NCBI GenBank assembly: GCA_023052935.1
Contig: CM041294.1
Location: 21,662,635-21,726,634, forward strand
Reading direction: 5' to 3'
DNA: 64,000 nucleotides
DNA from: Piezodorus guildinii
Taxonomy: Eukaryota > Arthropoda > Insecta > Hemiptera > Pentatomidae
Shown piece after piece: positions 1 through 10,401 of this stretch; the first letter of the stretch is position 1; the number at the start of each line of letters is the position of its first letter. The notes below the pieces were generated by a model that searched no databases, was not told where the DNA came from, and saw nothing but the letters and a program-made list of their open reading frames with translations. The translations under genes and the position numbers were made by a program.

Positions 1-501
1 CATGAGAGATCATGAGAAACCCATGAATCGAGCTTTTTTACTTTCCTAATACACTTTAAATACCTGGAAACGGTAGATGCACTTGAATTTAGTTGTGCTG
101 AGCGTCCTTTAACTTTTTGGTAGGGGTTTTCTTCTACTGTATGTTTGAGGACATCGTTGTCTATTACGGACGGAGGTCTTCCTCAGGGCAAGTTTTCTAA
201 GTCGGTATCCCCAACTGAAAACTTAGCAAACCAACGGCGAATGGTCCGTTCATTAACACTTCCTTCCCCAAACGCCTTGCAAATATTTCTCGAAAATCGC
301 GTGTTTCCGTGTTCATATTTGGAGGTATACTACAAAGTGGGTAATTGATTGGGAAGCTAATGTTTATAATACAAAGGTTGAGGATTAGTAACTGTTTACC
401 TTAAATATGTAAACATTCGGAAGAATACAACAGAGACCTGCAAAATCCTTTATGTATTTCAGAAACTATAAAAGCGGACTTTTATGTGAAACAACCCAAT
501 A
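1..501 (-). pseudogene. mariner-family transposase, 5' part, cut by window edge
   Basis: On the minus strand the terminal sequence (reading GTGAAACAACCCAATA on the plus strand, 486-501) is the 5' inverted repeat, followed by about 180 nt of leader. From about 310 down to 1 there is a mariner helix-turn-helix region: RNICKAFGEGSVNERTIRRW, then GRPPSVIDNDVLKHTVEEN and SRYLKCI, KVKKLDSWVSHDLS. It matches the copy at 60733-61461 almost residue for residue. An in-frame TGA replaces a codon just before GRPPSV, so this copy cannot make full transposase. The catalytic DD(34)D region would lie left of the window. Mariner transposases excise and insert the element at TA; the right end here is a TA. Confidence 0.85.
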
Positions 502-502
502 G

Positions 503-775
503 TTTAGCTTCAAGAATCCTGGAGACACCCCCATACACAGCACAGCAGTAGTCAAAGGGGGGGGGGCATTAGTGAATAAACCGAGAACTTGAGGGTTTCA
601 AATGGAAGAGGGTGTCGATGGAGTTTTAAGATGGAAATTTTGCGTCAAGAAATTTCGGATACGTGGTTTTTCCAGGAAAGAAATTAGTCGTGGGTTAATC
701 TAAGGCTTTTGACTGTTTGGTTTGTTGGAATCTTATAGGTTACTTAAATTAAATAGGTAACTTAAAAACAATTTT
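503..775 (-). pseudogene. CR1/L2-like LINE reverse transcriptase fragment (thumb region)
   Basis: Minus-strand translation, joined across small frameshifts, gives HPLPFETLKFSVYSL followed by FDYCCAVYGGVSRILEA. This matches the region after the catalytic RT core in CR1/L2-type LINEs, where a pattern like LPFxTLKxLYxxL...FDYCxxVWG is usual. Upstream SFLSWKNHVSEI fits the 'LSWxxHV' motif of the same family. Stops and an indel at a run of G (about 557-566) break the frame. It abuts the mariner end at 501, so the mariner probably inserted next to or into it. Family assignment is from motif memory. Confidence 0.6.
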
Positions 776-1994
<1,219 letters not shown>

Positions 1995-2250
1995 CACCAT
2001 TAAATGACGCTGCCTGACAATGAAATAATTTTAGTTAGATTGTATTATATCTTTTTATTTTTTTTCCACAAGTATTTATTTATGATGTTTAAACTTTCTT
2101 ATCTAGTAATTTTTTTTATTTAAACTTCTTTTGATTCAATCATTACAGTTTTTTTTTGTTTTTTTTTAAATTTTTATATTGTCATTACAAGAATTATATA
2201 GATATTTTATTATTTCAAAGCCAGTATTATTTTCAGAAGACTAAGTACGA

Positions 2251-2442
2251 CCCTGGTGGAAAGAGGAGCAGGGGCAGACCTAGACTTCGTTGGCTGCAGG
2301 ACGTAGAGGAGGACCTTCGGTCGTTAGGAGTCAGCGGATGGAGAAGAGCTGCCGAAGACAGGTCAGAATGGAGGAGGATTGTTGAGGAGGCCAAGGTCCT
2401 ACAAGGACCATAGCGCCGATAGATAGATAGATAGATAGATAG
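2251..2442 (+). mobile_element. 5'-truncated RTE-like LINE 3' end with 8-bp TSD
   Basis: Codons up to the stop at 2411-2413 encode [19 protein letters not shown] and then [15 protein letters not shown], the usual C-terminal tail of RTE-like endonuclease/reverse-transcriptase LINE proteins (family knowledge). The stop is followed by a (GATA)n tail at about 2418-2442. The piece is flanked by exact copies of AAGTACGA at 2243-2250 and 2443-2450, which I read as the target-site duplication of target-primed reverse transcription. The surrounding DNA is very AT-rich, so the GC-rich insert stands out. Only the last ~50 codons survive. Confidence 0.85.
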
Positions 2443-2514
2443 AAGTACGAGAATAATGTTACTAATAATTATTTTGTTTTTTCTCTTCTTTTATATGTAA
2501 ACTCTGTTACCAAT

Positions 2515-2647
2515 TTTTACTTTCACTTACTATACATATAGTAAGGGAAAGTATTGCGATCGTGAAAATTTTCGAATTCCAGTTTTCAACGGAAATACAC
2601 ATTTAAGGGTCCCCTGAGTCCAAATAACCAAGTCCCGCAAAATGGTC

Positions 2648-2684
<37 letters not shown>

Positions 2685-3088
2685 TAACTCCCGGGCGGAA
2701 ACGGGAAGTCCTATGAAACTGAAATTTCATACTTAAGACAAATGTACGCCCGAGACGTTACAAAACCTTTTTCACCAAAATGAGCTTACCAGAAGAGCCA
2801 CTTTATACCATGCATTTTGCACTTTTTTTTTGATTTTCTCAAAAACGGTTCCGACGATATTGATTAAACTCGCTATATCGCTGTAAAATATAATGGGCTT
2901 TAATATCATTTAGGTTTCATTTGGATTAAAATGGTGTGACAGGGCTTAAATCCCGATATTTTAAATTTTCTTCCTCTAAAGTACCTTTAATTTTGCATAT
3001 TTTATAAAAATAACCATATTATCTAGTTAGCAATAACAGCTAAATATGCAAGTTGAGCAAATTTTAAAAGCAACTAAAGGACAAAACT
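2515..3088 (+). repeat. family A repeat, copy 1, left half
   Basis: Starts TTTTTACTTTCACTTAC and runs through a (GT)n tract (about 2648-2682) to the 13-bp TSD of the LINE inserted at 3089. Near-identical sequence recurs at 21231-22131, 58787-59552 and, inverted, at 17374-18243. The right half resumes at 7729. No protein is encoded. Confidence 0.85.
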
Positions 3089-3089
3089 T

Positions 3090-3153
<64 letters not shown>

Positions 3154-3392
3154 CCGAGCAATATTACAATCTGTCCAATTCAGGACATTTTTAATAGTGA
3201 TAACGTACAACATTCATACTACATTCACACGATATATACAAAACAATAAATTTATATAATAATAAAATATACATATATACAAAGTAAAATCAATAAAAAT
3301 ATATACAATAGTCACTCATACCTATATACAATTCACAAGCATACAGCACGTGAGTGGAGAATCTAGCCAATGCTAGAACTCCAATATACATG

Positions 3393-6077
3393 TTACAAGA
3401 GGTCACGAGGCCACTGCCGTTTCAACCTTCTAGGTGGGTTGTAAGGATGAGTGGAGCTGGATAGGGATTGAGCTAGAGGATTAGGATGATGAATGAGATT
3501 CTGGTGGAATTTGGAAAATTTGGATGGAATCAGGTCTGAAATAAAAGGAACATTAAGGTCGTGGTGCAAGGTATAGTTGGAAACATAATAAGGAGCATTT
3601 ACTATTGTACGGAGGACTTTGGATTGAAAGGATTGAATGCATTTGATGTTAGTACGTTTAGCTGTCCCCCACAGTTCAAGTCCGTAGGTCCAGATGGGCT
3701 TCAGTATTGTCCTGTAGATTAATAATTTGTTGTCAACTGTAAGTTCAGATTTTCTGTTAAGTAGTCGGTATAACTGTCCGAATCGTCGGTTGAGTTCTTG
3801 TCTTTTAAGTCTTGTATGTGGGTTCCAAGTCAATCTTTTGTCTAACAGTAAGCCAAGATACCGGACTGTATCTGAAGGAGGAATCGGAATGGAATTGAAG
3901 TAAACTGGCGGACAGGAGTTTCGTCGAAGAGTGAAGGTTACGTGTTTGCATTTGGCTTCGTTCACCTTTATGCGCCAAGCACTACACCAGTCTTCGATAA
4001 GAGAAAGGTGTCTTTGCAGGTTTAAGGATGCTGTTTCAGGATTGGAACTGGATGATAGGACGGCGGTGTCGTCTGCAAAAGTTGCCAGAAAGGTATCAGG
4101 ATGTGTAGGAATATCAGCAGTGTAAAGGATGTAGAGGACGGGTCCCAAGACGCTGCCTTGAGGAACACCGGCCTCAACGGGATAAAGGTTAGAAAATTCT
4201 ACACCACAGCGAACGCGGAAGGAACGGTTTGAGAGATAGGATCGGAGAATGAGGTATAGAGACTGGGGTAAATGGGTTTTCAGCTTGAAGAGTAATCCAG
4301 TGTGCCATACCCGGTCAAAAGCTTGCGCAATGTCCAGAAACGCACCAGAACAATACTCTTTGCATTCAAGAGCTGAGGAAATATGATCTACAACTCGGAG
4401 CCCCTGTTGAACTGTGGAATGGTGAGGACGGAATCCAAACTGATGGGAAGGAAGATTTTGAGATTCTAATATGGGTAGGATACGTTTAAGAAGAAGCCTT
4501 TCGAAGATTTTTGAGAGGATGGGGAGTAGACTAATAGGCCTGTAGGATGAAGTGTTGTTGGAAGGTTTGCCTGGTTTTAGAAAAAGAATGATAGTGGAAT
4601 GTTTCCATAACAGAGGAAAATAGGTGGTGCGTAGGATGCAGTTGTAAATATAAGTAAGGAATATAATAGCTTTCTGCGGAAGTTGTCGGAGGATCTGGGG
4701 AGTAAGGAGATCGTGTCCAGGAGATTTACGGAGGGTAAGTTTTTGGAGAAGATATTTGACCTCAGAGGGATTAATAGCTTTAGGAGGTAGGGAAAGTGGA
4801 ATCGGTGACAAAAGAAAGTCTTGCACTGTTGCGGTGTGATTGGCTTGGGATTCCGGGTGAGGAGTGAAAACTTTGGAGAGGTGTGTGGCGAATTCCTCGG
4901 CTTTATCTTCATCAGACGCAGCCCAGGAGTCATTACCACGTCGGAGAGGATGGGAAACTTGATGGTATTTTAGGATCTTTTTCGTGACATTCCACAGGGA
5001 ATTATCACGAGCTGATAGAGAGGAGAGGTAGGAATTAAAGGACTGGGAACGGAAGATCGCCAACTCCCTCTTCAATTGTCTACAATAGAAGTTATAGGAG
5101 CGGCGATCTGTTGGGTGTCGGGTGCGCTGCCATAATGATCTTGCTCGGCGTTTGGTATGGATGAGGTCTATAATATGTTGTGGAAAATGATTTTGGTGAG
5201 GATTTATATTGGGGTGTTTAGGAGAGGAGGCAGTCCAGACAGCTTGTTGGATGGCGGTGGTAAAGGAATAGACGGAATTATCTAGGTCATCTGGGGTTTT
5301 GAGGGTTACTCTGAGGTCAATATTATCGGTCAGGATTTGGCGGAAAAGGTTCCAGTTGACAGGGCCTCGGATGAATGATGGTGGAATGGGTTTTGGAATT
5401 GGAGTGAGAGATACTTTTAGGATCAGTGGACTGTGGTCTGAGGATAGTTCATCAAGGCGAGTTACAGACAAGTTGAGGGAGCCTAACCCGCTGTGGATAA
5501 AGAAGTCGAGGATGTCAGGATTGCGGTTAGGATCGGTTGGCCAGTAGGTAGGGGAGTCAGGAGGCAGGATATTAAAATTTCGGGAGTTGAGTGCAGACAG
5601 CAAATTTCGTCCCCGAGAATTCGTGGTTCTGGAACCCCACTGCTGATGCTTGGCGTTTAAGTCTGCACCCAGAATGAAACGATTTCCTAAGGAATCCAGG
5701 AAGGATACAAATTCGGAATTGGAAATGGAATGTTTAGGAGGGCAGTATGCAGATGTGAGGGTTACCGGAAAGGAAAAAGTCTTGATTACTATGGCTGTGG
5801 CTTGTAGGAAATCAGAGGTGGGAAGTGGGAGTAAATGATGAGAGAGGGATTGGTGGACAATGATAGCAGAACCGGCATGGGCTTTGCCGTCTGGGTGGTC
5901 AGTACGGTATGTCATGTATTGCGGTATTTTGAAGTACTGTTTAGTCGTTAGTCTTGTTTCAGTTATAAGTGCAACATCGATTGTTTTGTCTTTCAACAAC
6001 GCTGTCAGTTCGTCAGTATGATTTCTAACACCATTCGCATTCCAAAGGAGAATGGATAAGGAGTTAGGTGAATTCAT
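3393..6077 (-). CDS. LINE ORF2: AP-endonuclease and reverse transcriptase (Jockey type)
   Basis: 894 residues, uninterrupted. N-terminal exonuclease/endonuclease/phosphatase-type endonuclease about residues 8-222: WNANG at 12, ITET with E40, GADLN with D139 and N141, and SSDHS with D214/H215, all expected active-site positions. Reverse transcriptase about 450-760: SYRPISLLP at 511, LDIAQAFD at 581, AGVPQGSVLGP at 636 and catalytic FADD at 667-670. The C-terminus ends RRLKRQWPRDLL, which also ends the short LINE tails elsewhere in the window. The enzyme nicks target DNA and copies its own mRNA there. The start ATG follows the ORF1 stop directly (TAAATG) in the same frame, so translation may depend on reinitiation or stop-codon readthrough (inference). 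Confidence 0.95.
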   Translation of the reverse strand: MNSPNSLSILLWNANGVRNHTDELTALLKDKTIDVALITETRLTTKQYFKIPQYMTYRTDHPDGKAHAGSAIIVHQSLSHHLLPLPTSDFLQATAIVIKTFSFPVTLTSAYCPPKHSISNSEFVSFLDSLGNRFILGADLNAKHQQWGSRTTNSRGRNLLSALNSRNFNILPPDSPTYWPTDPNRNPDILDFFIHSGLGSLNLSVTRLDELSSDHSPLILKVSLTPIPKPIPPSFIRGPVNWNLFRQILTDNIDLRVTLKTPDDLDNSVYSFTTAIQQAVWTASSPKHPNINPHQNHFPQHIIDLIHTKRRARSLWQRTRHPTDRRSYNFYCRQLKRELAIFRSQSFNSYLSSLSARDNSLWNVTKKILKYHQVSHPLRRGNDSWAASDEDKAEEFATHLSKVFTPHPESQANHTATVQDFLLSPIPLSLPPKAINPSEVKYLLQKLTLRKSPGHDLLTPQILRQLPQKAIIFLTYIYNCILRTTYFPLLWKHSTIILFLKPGKPSNNTSSYRPISLLPILSKIFERLLLKRILPILESQNLPSHQFGFRPHHSTVQQGLRVVDHISSALECKEYCSGAFLDIAQAFDRVWHTGLLFKLKTHLPQSLYLILRSYLSNRSFRVRCGVEFSNLYPVEAGVPQGSVLGPVLYILYTADIPTHPDTFLATFADDTAVLSSSSNPETASLNLQRHLSLIEDWCSAWRIKVNEAKCKHVTFTLRRNSCPPVYFNSIPIPPSDTVRYLGLLLDKRLTWNPHTRLKRQELNRRFGQLYRLLNRKSELTVDNKLLIYRTILKPIWTYGLELWGTAKRTNIKCIQSFQSKVLRTIVNAPYYVSNYTLHHDLNVPFISDLIPSKFSKFHQNLIHHPNPLAQSLSSSTHPYNPPRRLKRQWPRDLL

Positions 6078-7394
6078 TTAAGGATTTTTCAAGGCAGGGA
6101 TTAGATTGGATACTAGATTTGTAAGGAGTGATATAAGCGGCATAACAAGAGATTTGATTTCGGAGATGAAGGATGTCATTAGACTGGTAAGATCTGTGAC
6201 GTTTGATGGTGGAGGGATATGAGAAATTTGATGTTGAGGAGTTTTTTGAAGATTAGGTAAACTTTGAGGGATAGATTGTTGTACAATAGATTGAGAATGT
6301 TGAGGAAAATGTTGTTCCGGCAGTGCCTCGACTTCATGACTCTGGCTTCCACCTCCAAGCAAGTGGGCAAATGACACATTAGAATTTACAAGTTTAGATG
6401 GTTCTCTTCTGCTTCTGATTGGTATAGCTGTTTCATTCGGATCCTGAGGTTTTTGGTATCTGGTTCTGAGTTTCTTGTAGATTTCGCATCCCTTGTAGTT
6501 AGCCGGGTGGTCCTTGAGGCACAGGGCACATACAGCGGGTGTTGATCTTGTTCTTGTACATTCTTCTGATTTATGCTGTTCACCGCATTTCACACAGCGC
6601 GGTACGTGATGGCAATAACTTTTGGTATGACCATATGCTTGACAGTTATGACACTGAACTATTTCCCTCTTTGTGTACGGTTTTTCAACTTTTACACGGG
6701 TATAGTACAGTCTACTGAGGTCATAGATATTTTCGACTCCTGCTGATGGTTCCAAGTCCACGAAGAATAGAGGCAGTGGACTTTTATCTTTTAGAACGTT
6801 GGTGACTTGCCTCACTTGGAATCCTAATTCTGTCAGTTCTTCTTTGATAGCTTCAACGGGTGTTGAGGAATGTAGGTTTCTGATTACGACCCTTAATGCT
6901 CTCTCCTGGCGCAGCTGATAAGTATGAAAGTCAGCTTTGGTCTCAGTCAGATATTTTACAATCTTTCTGTAGGTTTCAGCAGTAGTCGGAGATATTTTAG
7001 TATCATTGGTTCTACTTATACAATAATAACTATTAGGATCAGTTACTTTGTTTAAATGCGCACACATCAGTTTAAAATTTTTAATATTTTTAACAAATAT
7101 TGGTGGAGGTAGTGGTTCCCTGGGTATAGGAGAAGATTCCATGGTTTCTTTTTCATTTTGGAGGATCTCAAATGGATTCGGTGTAAAAAACGGGGATTCA
7201 TCAGTTATTCCTTGTGATGATGTGCTGGGCTGTGGTTCAGATCCTAATGAGGTAGCTGACGCGGTCGCTGGTGGAATTATTTTTTTATTTTGTTCACGGC
7301 GGGGTCTCTGTTTTGTAGGAGACGAGTTAGAACCTGCAGATCTAGATCTTTTACTTGCAGACTTTGAGGACATGACTTGATGGAAATATCTCAT
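6078..7394 (-). CDS. LINE ORF1: gag-like nucleic-acid-binding protein
   Basis: 438 residues. The N-terminus (1-90) is basic and Ser/Pro-rich. Residues about 98-245 match the region preceding the zinc knuckles in Jockey ORF1 proteins (PRE_C2HC-type, from memory). Three zinc knuckles follow: CHNCQAYGHTKSYC at 248-261, CVKCGEQHKSEEC at 267-279 and CALCLKDHPANYKGC at 289-303. Such proteins bind the element RNA and form the retrotransposition particle. The C-terminal ~100 residues are Gln/Pro/Ser-rich and end in a hydrophobic stretch. ATGs at codons 1 and 8 are both usable; the longer is given. The stop is immediately followed, in frame, by the ORF2 ATG. Confidence 0.9.
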   Translation of the reverse strand: MRYFHQVMSSKSASKRSRSAGSNSSPTKQRPRREQNKKIIPPATASATSLGSEPQPSTSSQGITDESPFFTPNPFEILQNEKETMESSPIPREPLPPPIFVKNIKNFKLMCAHLNKVTDPNSYYCISRTNDTKISPTTAETYRKIVKYLTETKADFHTYQLRQERALRVVIRNLHSSTPVEAIKEELTELGFQVRQVTNVLKDKSPLPLFFVDLEPSAGVENIYDLSRLYYTRVKVEKPYTKREIVQCHNCQAYGHTKSYCHHVPRCVKCGEQHKSEECTRTRSTPAVCALCLKDHPANYKGCEIYKKLRTRYQKPQDPNETAIPIRSRREPSKLVNSNVSFAHLLGGGSQSHEVEALPEQHFPQHSQSIVQQSIPQSLPNLQKTPQHQISHIPPPSNVTDLTSLMTSFISEIKSLVMPLISLLTNLVSNLIPALKNP

Positions 7395-7728
7395 TGATTA
7401 AGAAAATAATAATAATAAATAAATAATGAGATAAGAATTAAAGATAAAAGAAAGATAAGTTAACGAAAAGCAAGCCCGAGCTTGCCGAGCTAGCGGCAAT
7501 CAGCTGATCAGTGACCCTCCTTTCACTTTTTCGTGATTGTACAAAGTAAATTATAACTTTGCTTACCGACATTTCTCCAATATTCACTGCCGTAGTATTC
7601 CTGAGGTCTAGTGATGTTCTCCAGACTGAATTCAAGCGAATTCCTACTGAAAAAAGCAAAAATCTGAGAGACGATGTAACGTATGACTGTTATCATCGAG
7701 CGCATCAGCTGATTCAAAGGACAAAACT

Positions 7729-8080
7729 GAAAAAATATTTTTTTAATGCAATTTTTCGTTTTTGAACATAGAACAGTAATATACATGTGTTATATACCGT
7801 TGGAAAGCTAAAGATTTTAGAACAAAATATTATCTAATACACAAGAGCTTGTAAAAGTTTATAGGGAGTGATAAAAAGCCGAATAAACTAAGTGATTGTT
7901 TTAGATAATAATATAATAGATTTTTTTAATAAACCACATGTTTCTATAGAAATTCCATTTAACTAATTCTTTAATGGTTTCACTCATTTTCATCTCTTAC
8001 TGTTTTTGAAAATTCTTTAATCGATTCTAAAAACGGAGGTAAGTGAAAGTCGTCTGTTGCCCGCATCAGATTTTTTATTT
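7729..8080 (+). repeat. family A repeat, copy 1, right half
   Basis: Continues the copy interrupted at 3088: the ATATACCGTTGGAAAGC block, then GGAGGTAAGTGAAAGTCG and the end TTGCCCGCATCAGATTTTTT. Left and right halves together give about 930 bp, matching the length of the uninterrupted copy at 21231-22131. Confidence 0.85.
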
Positions 8081-8149
8081 TGTCGAACAAAATTAGTTTC
8101 TTGAAGATTGTTTTTATTTCATTTGTTAATTGTGTTGCATATATACTCA

Positions 8150-8290
8150 TCTATAATTGTAAATAGTGGCTATGTTCATTTTGTCTGTTGGACAGAAATA
8201 TTGTATATATATTTAACTGTACAAACCTGTTATTCTTAAGGGACCCACACAGTCCCAGAATAAACATTATCTTCTATTCTATGATATTCT
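8150..8290 (+). mobile_element. LINE family B 3' end (CR1-like tail)
   Basis: Shares the stretch TTCTTAAGGGACCCA...CAGTCCCAGAATAAA with 55200-55315 and, on the minus strand, with 28345-28400. It ends in a short TTCTA-type repeat tail. This is the 3' UTR and tail of the LINE whose C-terminal codons survive at 54860 and 28628-28870. Confidence 0.65.
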
Positions 8291-8359
8291 ATGTATTATC
8301 AATAGAATATGTACAAAATTAAAAATCACGCATATCTGGTCATGAACACTAATAATATA

Positions 8360-8700
8360 ACACAATAGTTTATTATTTATGATACAACAATTTGTATAGC
8401 TGTGTAGGCGATTAACAAATATGTATGGCAATAAATTAATGAGGTTAAGAAAGATGAAGTAGCAATAAAGTCAATTTATTTTCAAGAAAAATGGACACTT
8501 ACCACTGCTAGGTTCATAATTCTATATCTCCGCTATTTCTTAACAGATTTCAATGATTATATTTTTGTTTGTAGGAACTTTAATTCATTTTTTTAAGTTA
8601 TTTCGATTCAGAGGAAATAACTTACAAAAATCTTGAAAGAAATTTAGAGGGGTGCGAGGAATATTTTTTTTCTTGATCGATTAAAAATAAAAATAAACCA
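8360..8700 (+). repeat. family D repeat (unclassified)
   Basis: Diverged copy of a non-coding repeat also seen at 13345, 38620, 52085 and 53455, and inverted at 44290. Shared landmarks are ATAGTTTATTATTT near the start, then CACTGCTA, TATATCTCC and GATTTCAATGAT. No terminal repeat or ORF could be defined. A B-box-like GGTTCGATTCCC occurs just downstream at about 8790 but no matching A box is visible. Confidence 0.5.
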
Positions 8701-8948
8701 TAAGGACACTACTACACAAGCATTTTAAGTTTAGCTTAGACGTTTTTATAAGTACAGACTTTTGGTTTGCCAGCCATAAGTAGATTTCGGTTCGATTCCC
8801 AAATGGCAAAGGTTACCGTTTATTCCATTGTGACAATACGAGAGAGATCTTGGCCTCCTCAACCAGGCTGAAATAGGTTCGTAACCTATTGAATGAGATC
8901 TCCTATTATATCTAATGAAGTTATCCCTTCAACTAAGAGGCAAGAGAA

Positions 8949-10394
8949 TTTTTTTTTTTTTTTTAAATTGTTTTATTAAGAGATAATACATCTGCCACCT
9001 TCTGGGGCAATGAGTATTAGAGATAGAATAAATCATTCATACCATATGTACATTGTAAATAAAATTAAAGAAAAAAAAATTAATAAAGACTAATCAAATA
9101 AAAGAAAAAAACTGTTGTTTGGAACTGGATAGGGAGTCTGCCAAGGGATTAGGAAGGTGAGTAAGCTTCTGATGGAAGATTGAGAATTTGGATGGGATTA
9201 GATCAAGGACAAATGGGATATTCAGGTCATGGTGTAAGGTTTTGTTGGTGACATAATATGGGGCATCGACTATTGTTCTAAGGACTTTAGACTGGAAGGA
9301 TTGGATACGTTTGATATTCGAAAATTTTGCTGTTCCCCACAGTTCATGTCCGTAGGTCCAAATGGGTTTAAGAATAGTCTTGTAAATGAGTAGTTTGTTG
9401 TCCGTTGAGAAGTGTGATTTCCTATTTAGAAGTCTATATAGCTGGCCATATCGTCGATTGAGTTCTTGTCGTTTGAGTCTAGTATGGGGGTTCCATGTCA
9501 GTCTTTTGTCTAAGAGAAAACCAAGGTATTTGACTGCGTCAGAAAAGGGAAGGGGAATAGAGTTAAAATGGACGAAAGGGCAGGATCTGCGTCGAAGGTT
9601 AAAGGTGACTTGCTTGCTTTTTGATTCATTGACTTTGATGCGCCAATGATTGCACCACTGTTCAATCAGATCGAGATGTGATTGGAGGTTTGAGGATGCC
9701 ATAACAGGATCTGGATGGGATGATAGGATAGCTGTATCATCGGCAAATGTTGCCAGGAAGTTTTCGGGTAAGGTGGGAATGTCTGAGGTGAATATGATGT
9801 AGAGTAAAGGACCTAGGACACTACCTTGTGGAACACCGGCTTCTATCGGATGACAACTTGAGAATTCAGAACCACAATGGACTCGGAACGAGCGGTTAGA
9901 GAGGTAGGATCGAAGGATTAGATATAGGGCTTGGGGTAATTTGGTTTTTATTTTAAAAAGCAAGCCATCGTGCCACACCCCGTCGAATGCTTGTGCTATG
10001 TCCAGAAAGGCACCTGTGCAATATTGCTTGCTTTCAAGGGCATAGGATATGTGGTCAACAACTCGAAGACCTTGGTGAACAGAGGAGTGACCTGAGCGGA
10101 AACCAAACTGGTGAGATGGGATTTTGTGGAGTTGGATTAACGGTAGGATGTGTTTCAGAAGGATTTTCTCAAATAATTTGGAAAGTATAGGGAGCAAGCT
10201 GATTGGTCTATAGGATGATGTATGATTAACAGGTTAGCCCGGTTTAAGGAAAAGTATAATGGTTGAGTGTTTCCACATCAGAGGAAAATGGGTTGTTCGG
10301 AGGATGCAGTTATATATGTAAGTCAGGAATATTATAGCCTTTTTGGGAAGTTGTTTAATGATTTGGGAAGTGAGGAGATCAAATCCAGGAGATT
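8949..10394 (-). pseudogene. 5'-truncated Jockey-like LINE, sibling of the element at 3089-7715
   Basis: Minus-strand RT is open from 10197 to 9094 (367 residues): LDIAQAFD, AGVPQGSVLGP at 120-130 and FADD at 151-154, clearly homologous to the full-length ORF2. Upstream, the equivalent of 'KPGKPSNNTSSYRP' contains a stop codon (TAA), and sequence ends inside the RT domain at 10394. The C-terminus lacks the RRLKR..WPRDLL ending. The tail is a T run at 8949-8964. AAGAGAA at 8942-8948 and 10395-10401 is a probable 7-bp TSD. Dead copy of a related, not identical, subfamily. Confidence 0.9.
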
Positions 10395-10401
10395 AAGAGA
10401 A

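Larger units (their letters stand above)
3089..7715 (-). mobile_element. full-length Jockey-like LINE, apparently recent
   Basis: Element order on the minus strand: leader (7395-7715), gag-like ORF1, endonuclease/RT ORF2, 3' UTR, and a pure 61-nt poly(A) tail (T run 3093-3153). Flanks carry a perfect 13-bp TSD, AAAGGACAAAACT, at 3076-3088 and 7716-7728. Undisturbed family A copies have a single near-match (AAAGGAGAAAACT) at this point, which confirms the insertion boundaries. Two open ORFs, a long unbroken tail and an exact TSD indicate recent retrotransposition. The palindrome ATCAGCTGAT occurs twice in the leader (about 7500 and 7704). Confidence 0.95.

Noticed and set aside
60..501. Mariner with inverted halves (N-terminal part on minus, C-terminal part on plus)
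   Set aside because: The plus-strand piece at 310-501 is simply the 5' leader and terminal repeat of the minus-strand element; a plus-strand C-terminal reading (KWVIDWEA...) is coincidence.
3046..3249. Plus-strand frame containing a long poly-Phe run
   Set aside because: It is the poly(A) tail of the minus-strand LINE read backwards.
3931..5838. Several 60-120-codon frames opposite or overlapping the LINE ORF2
   Set aside because: Shadows of the real coding frame; no motifs.
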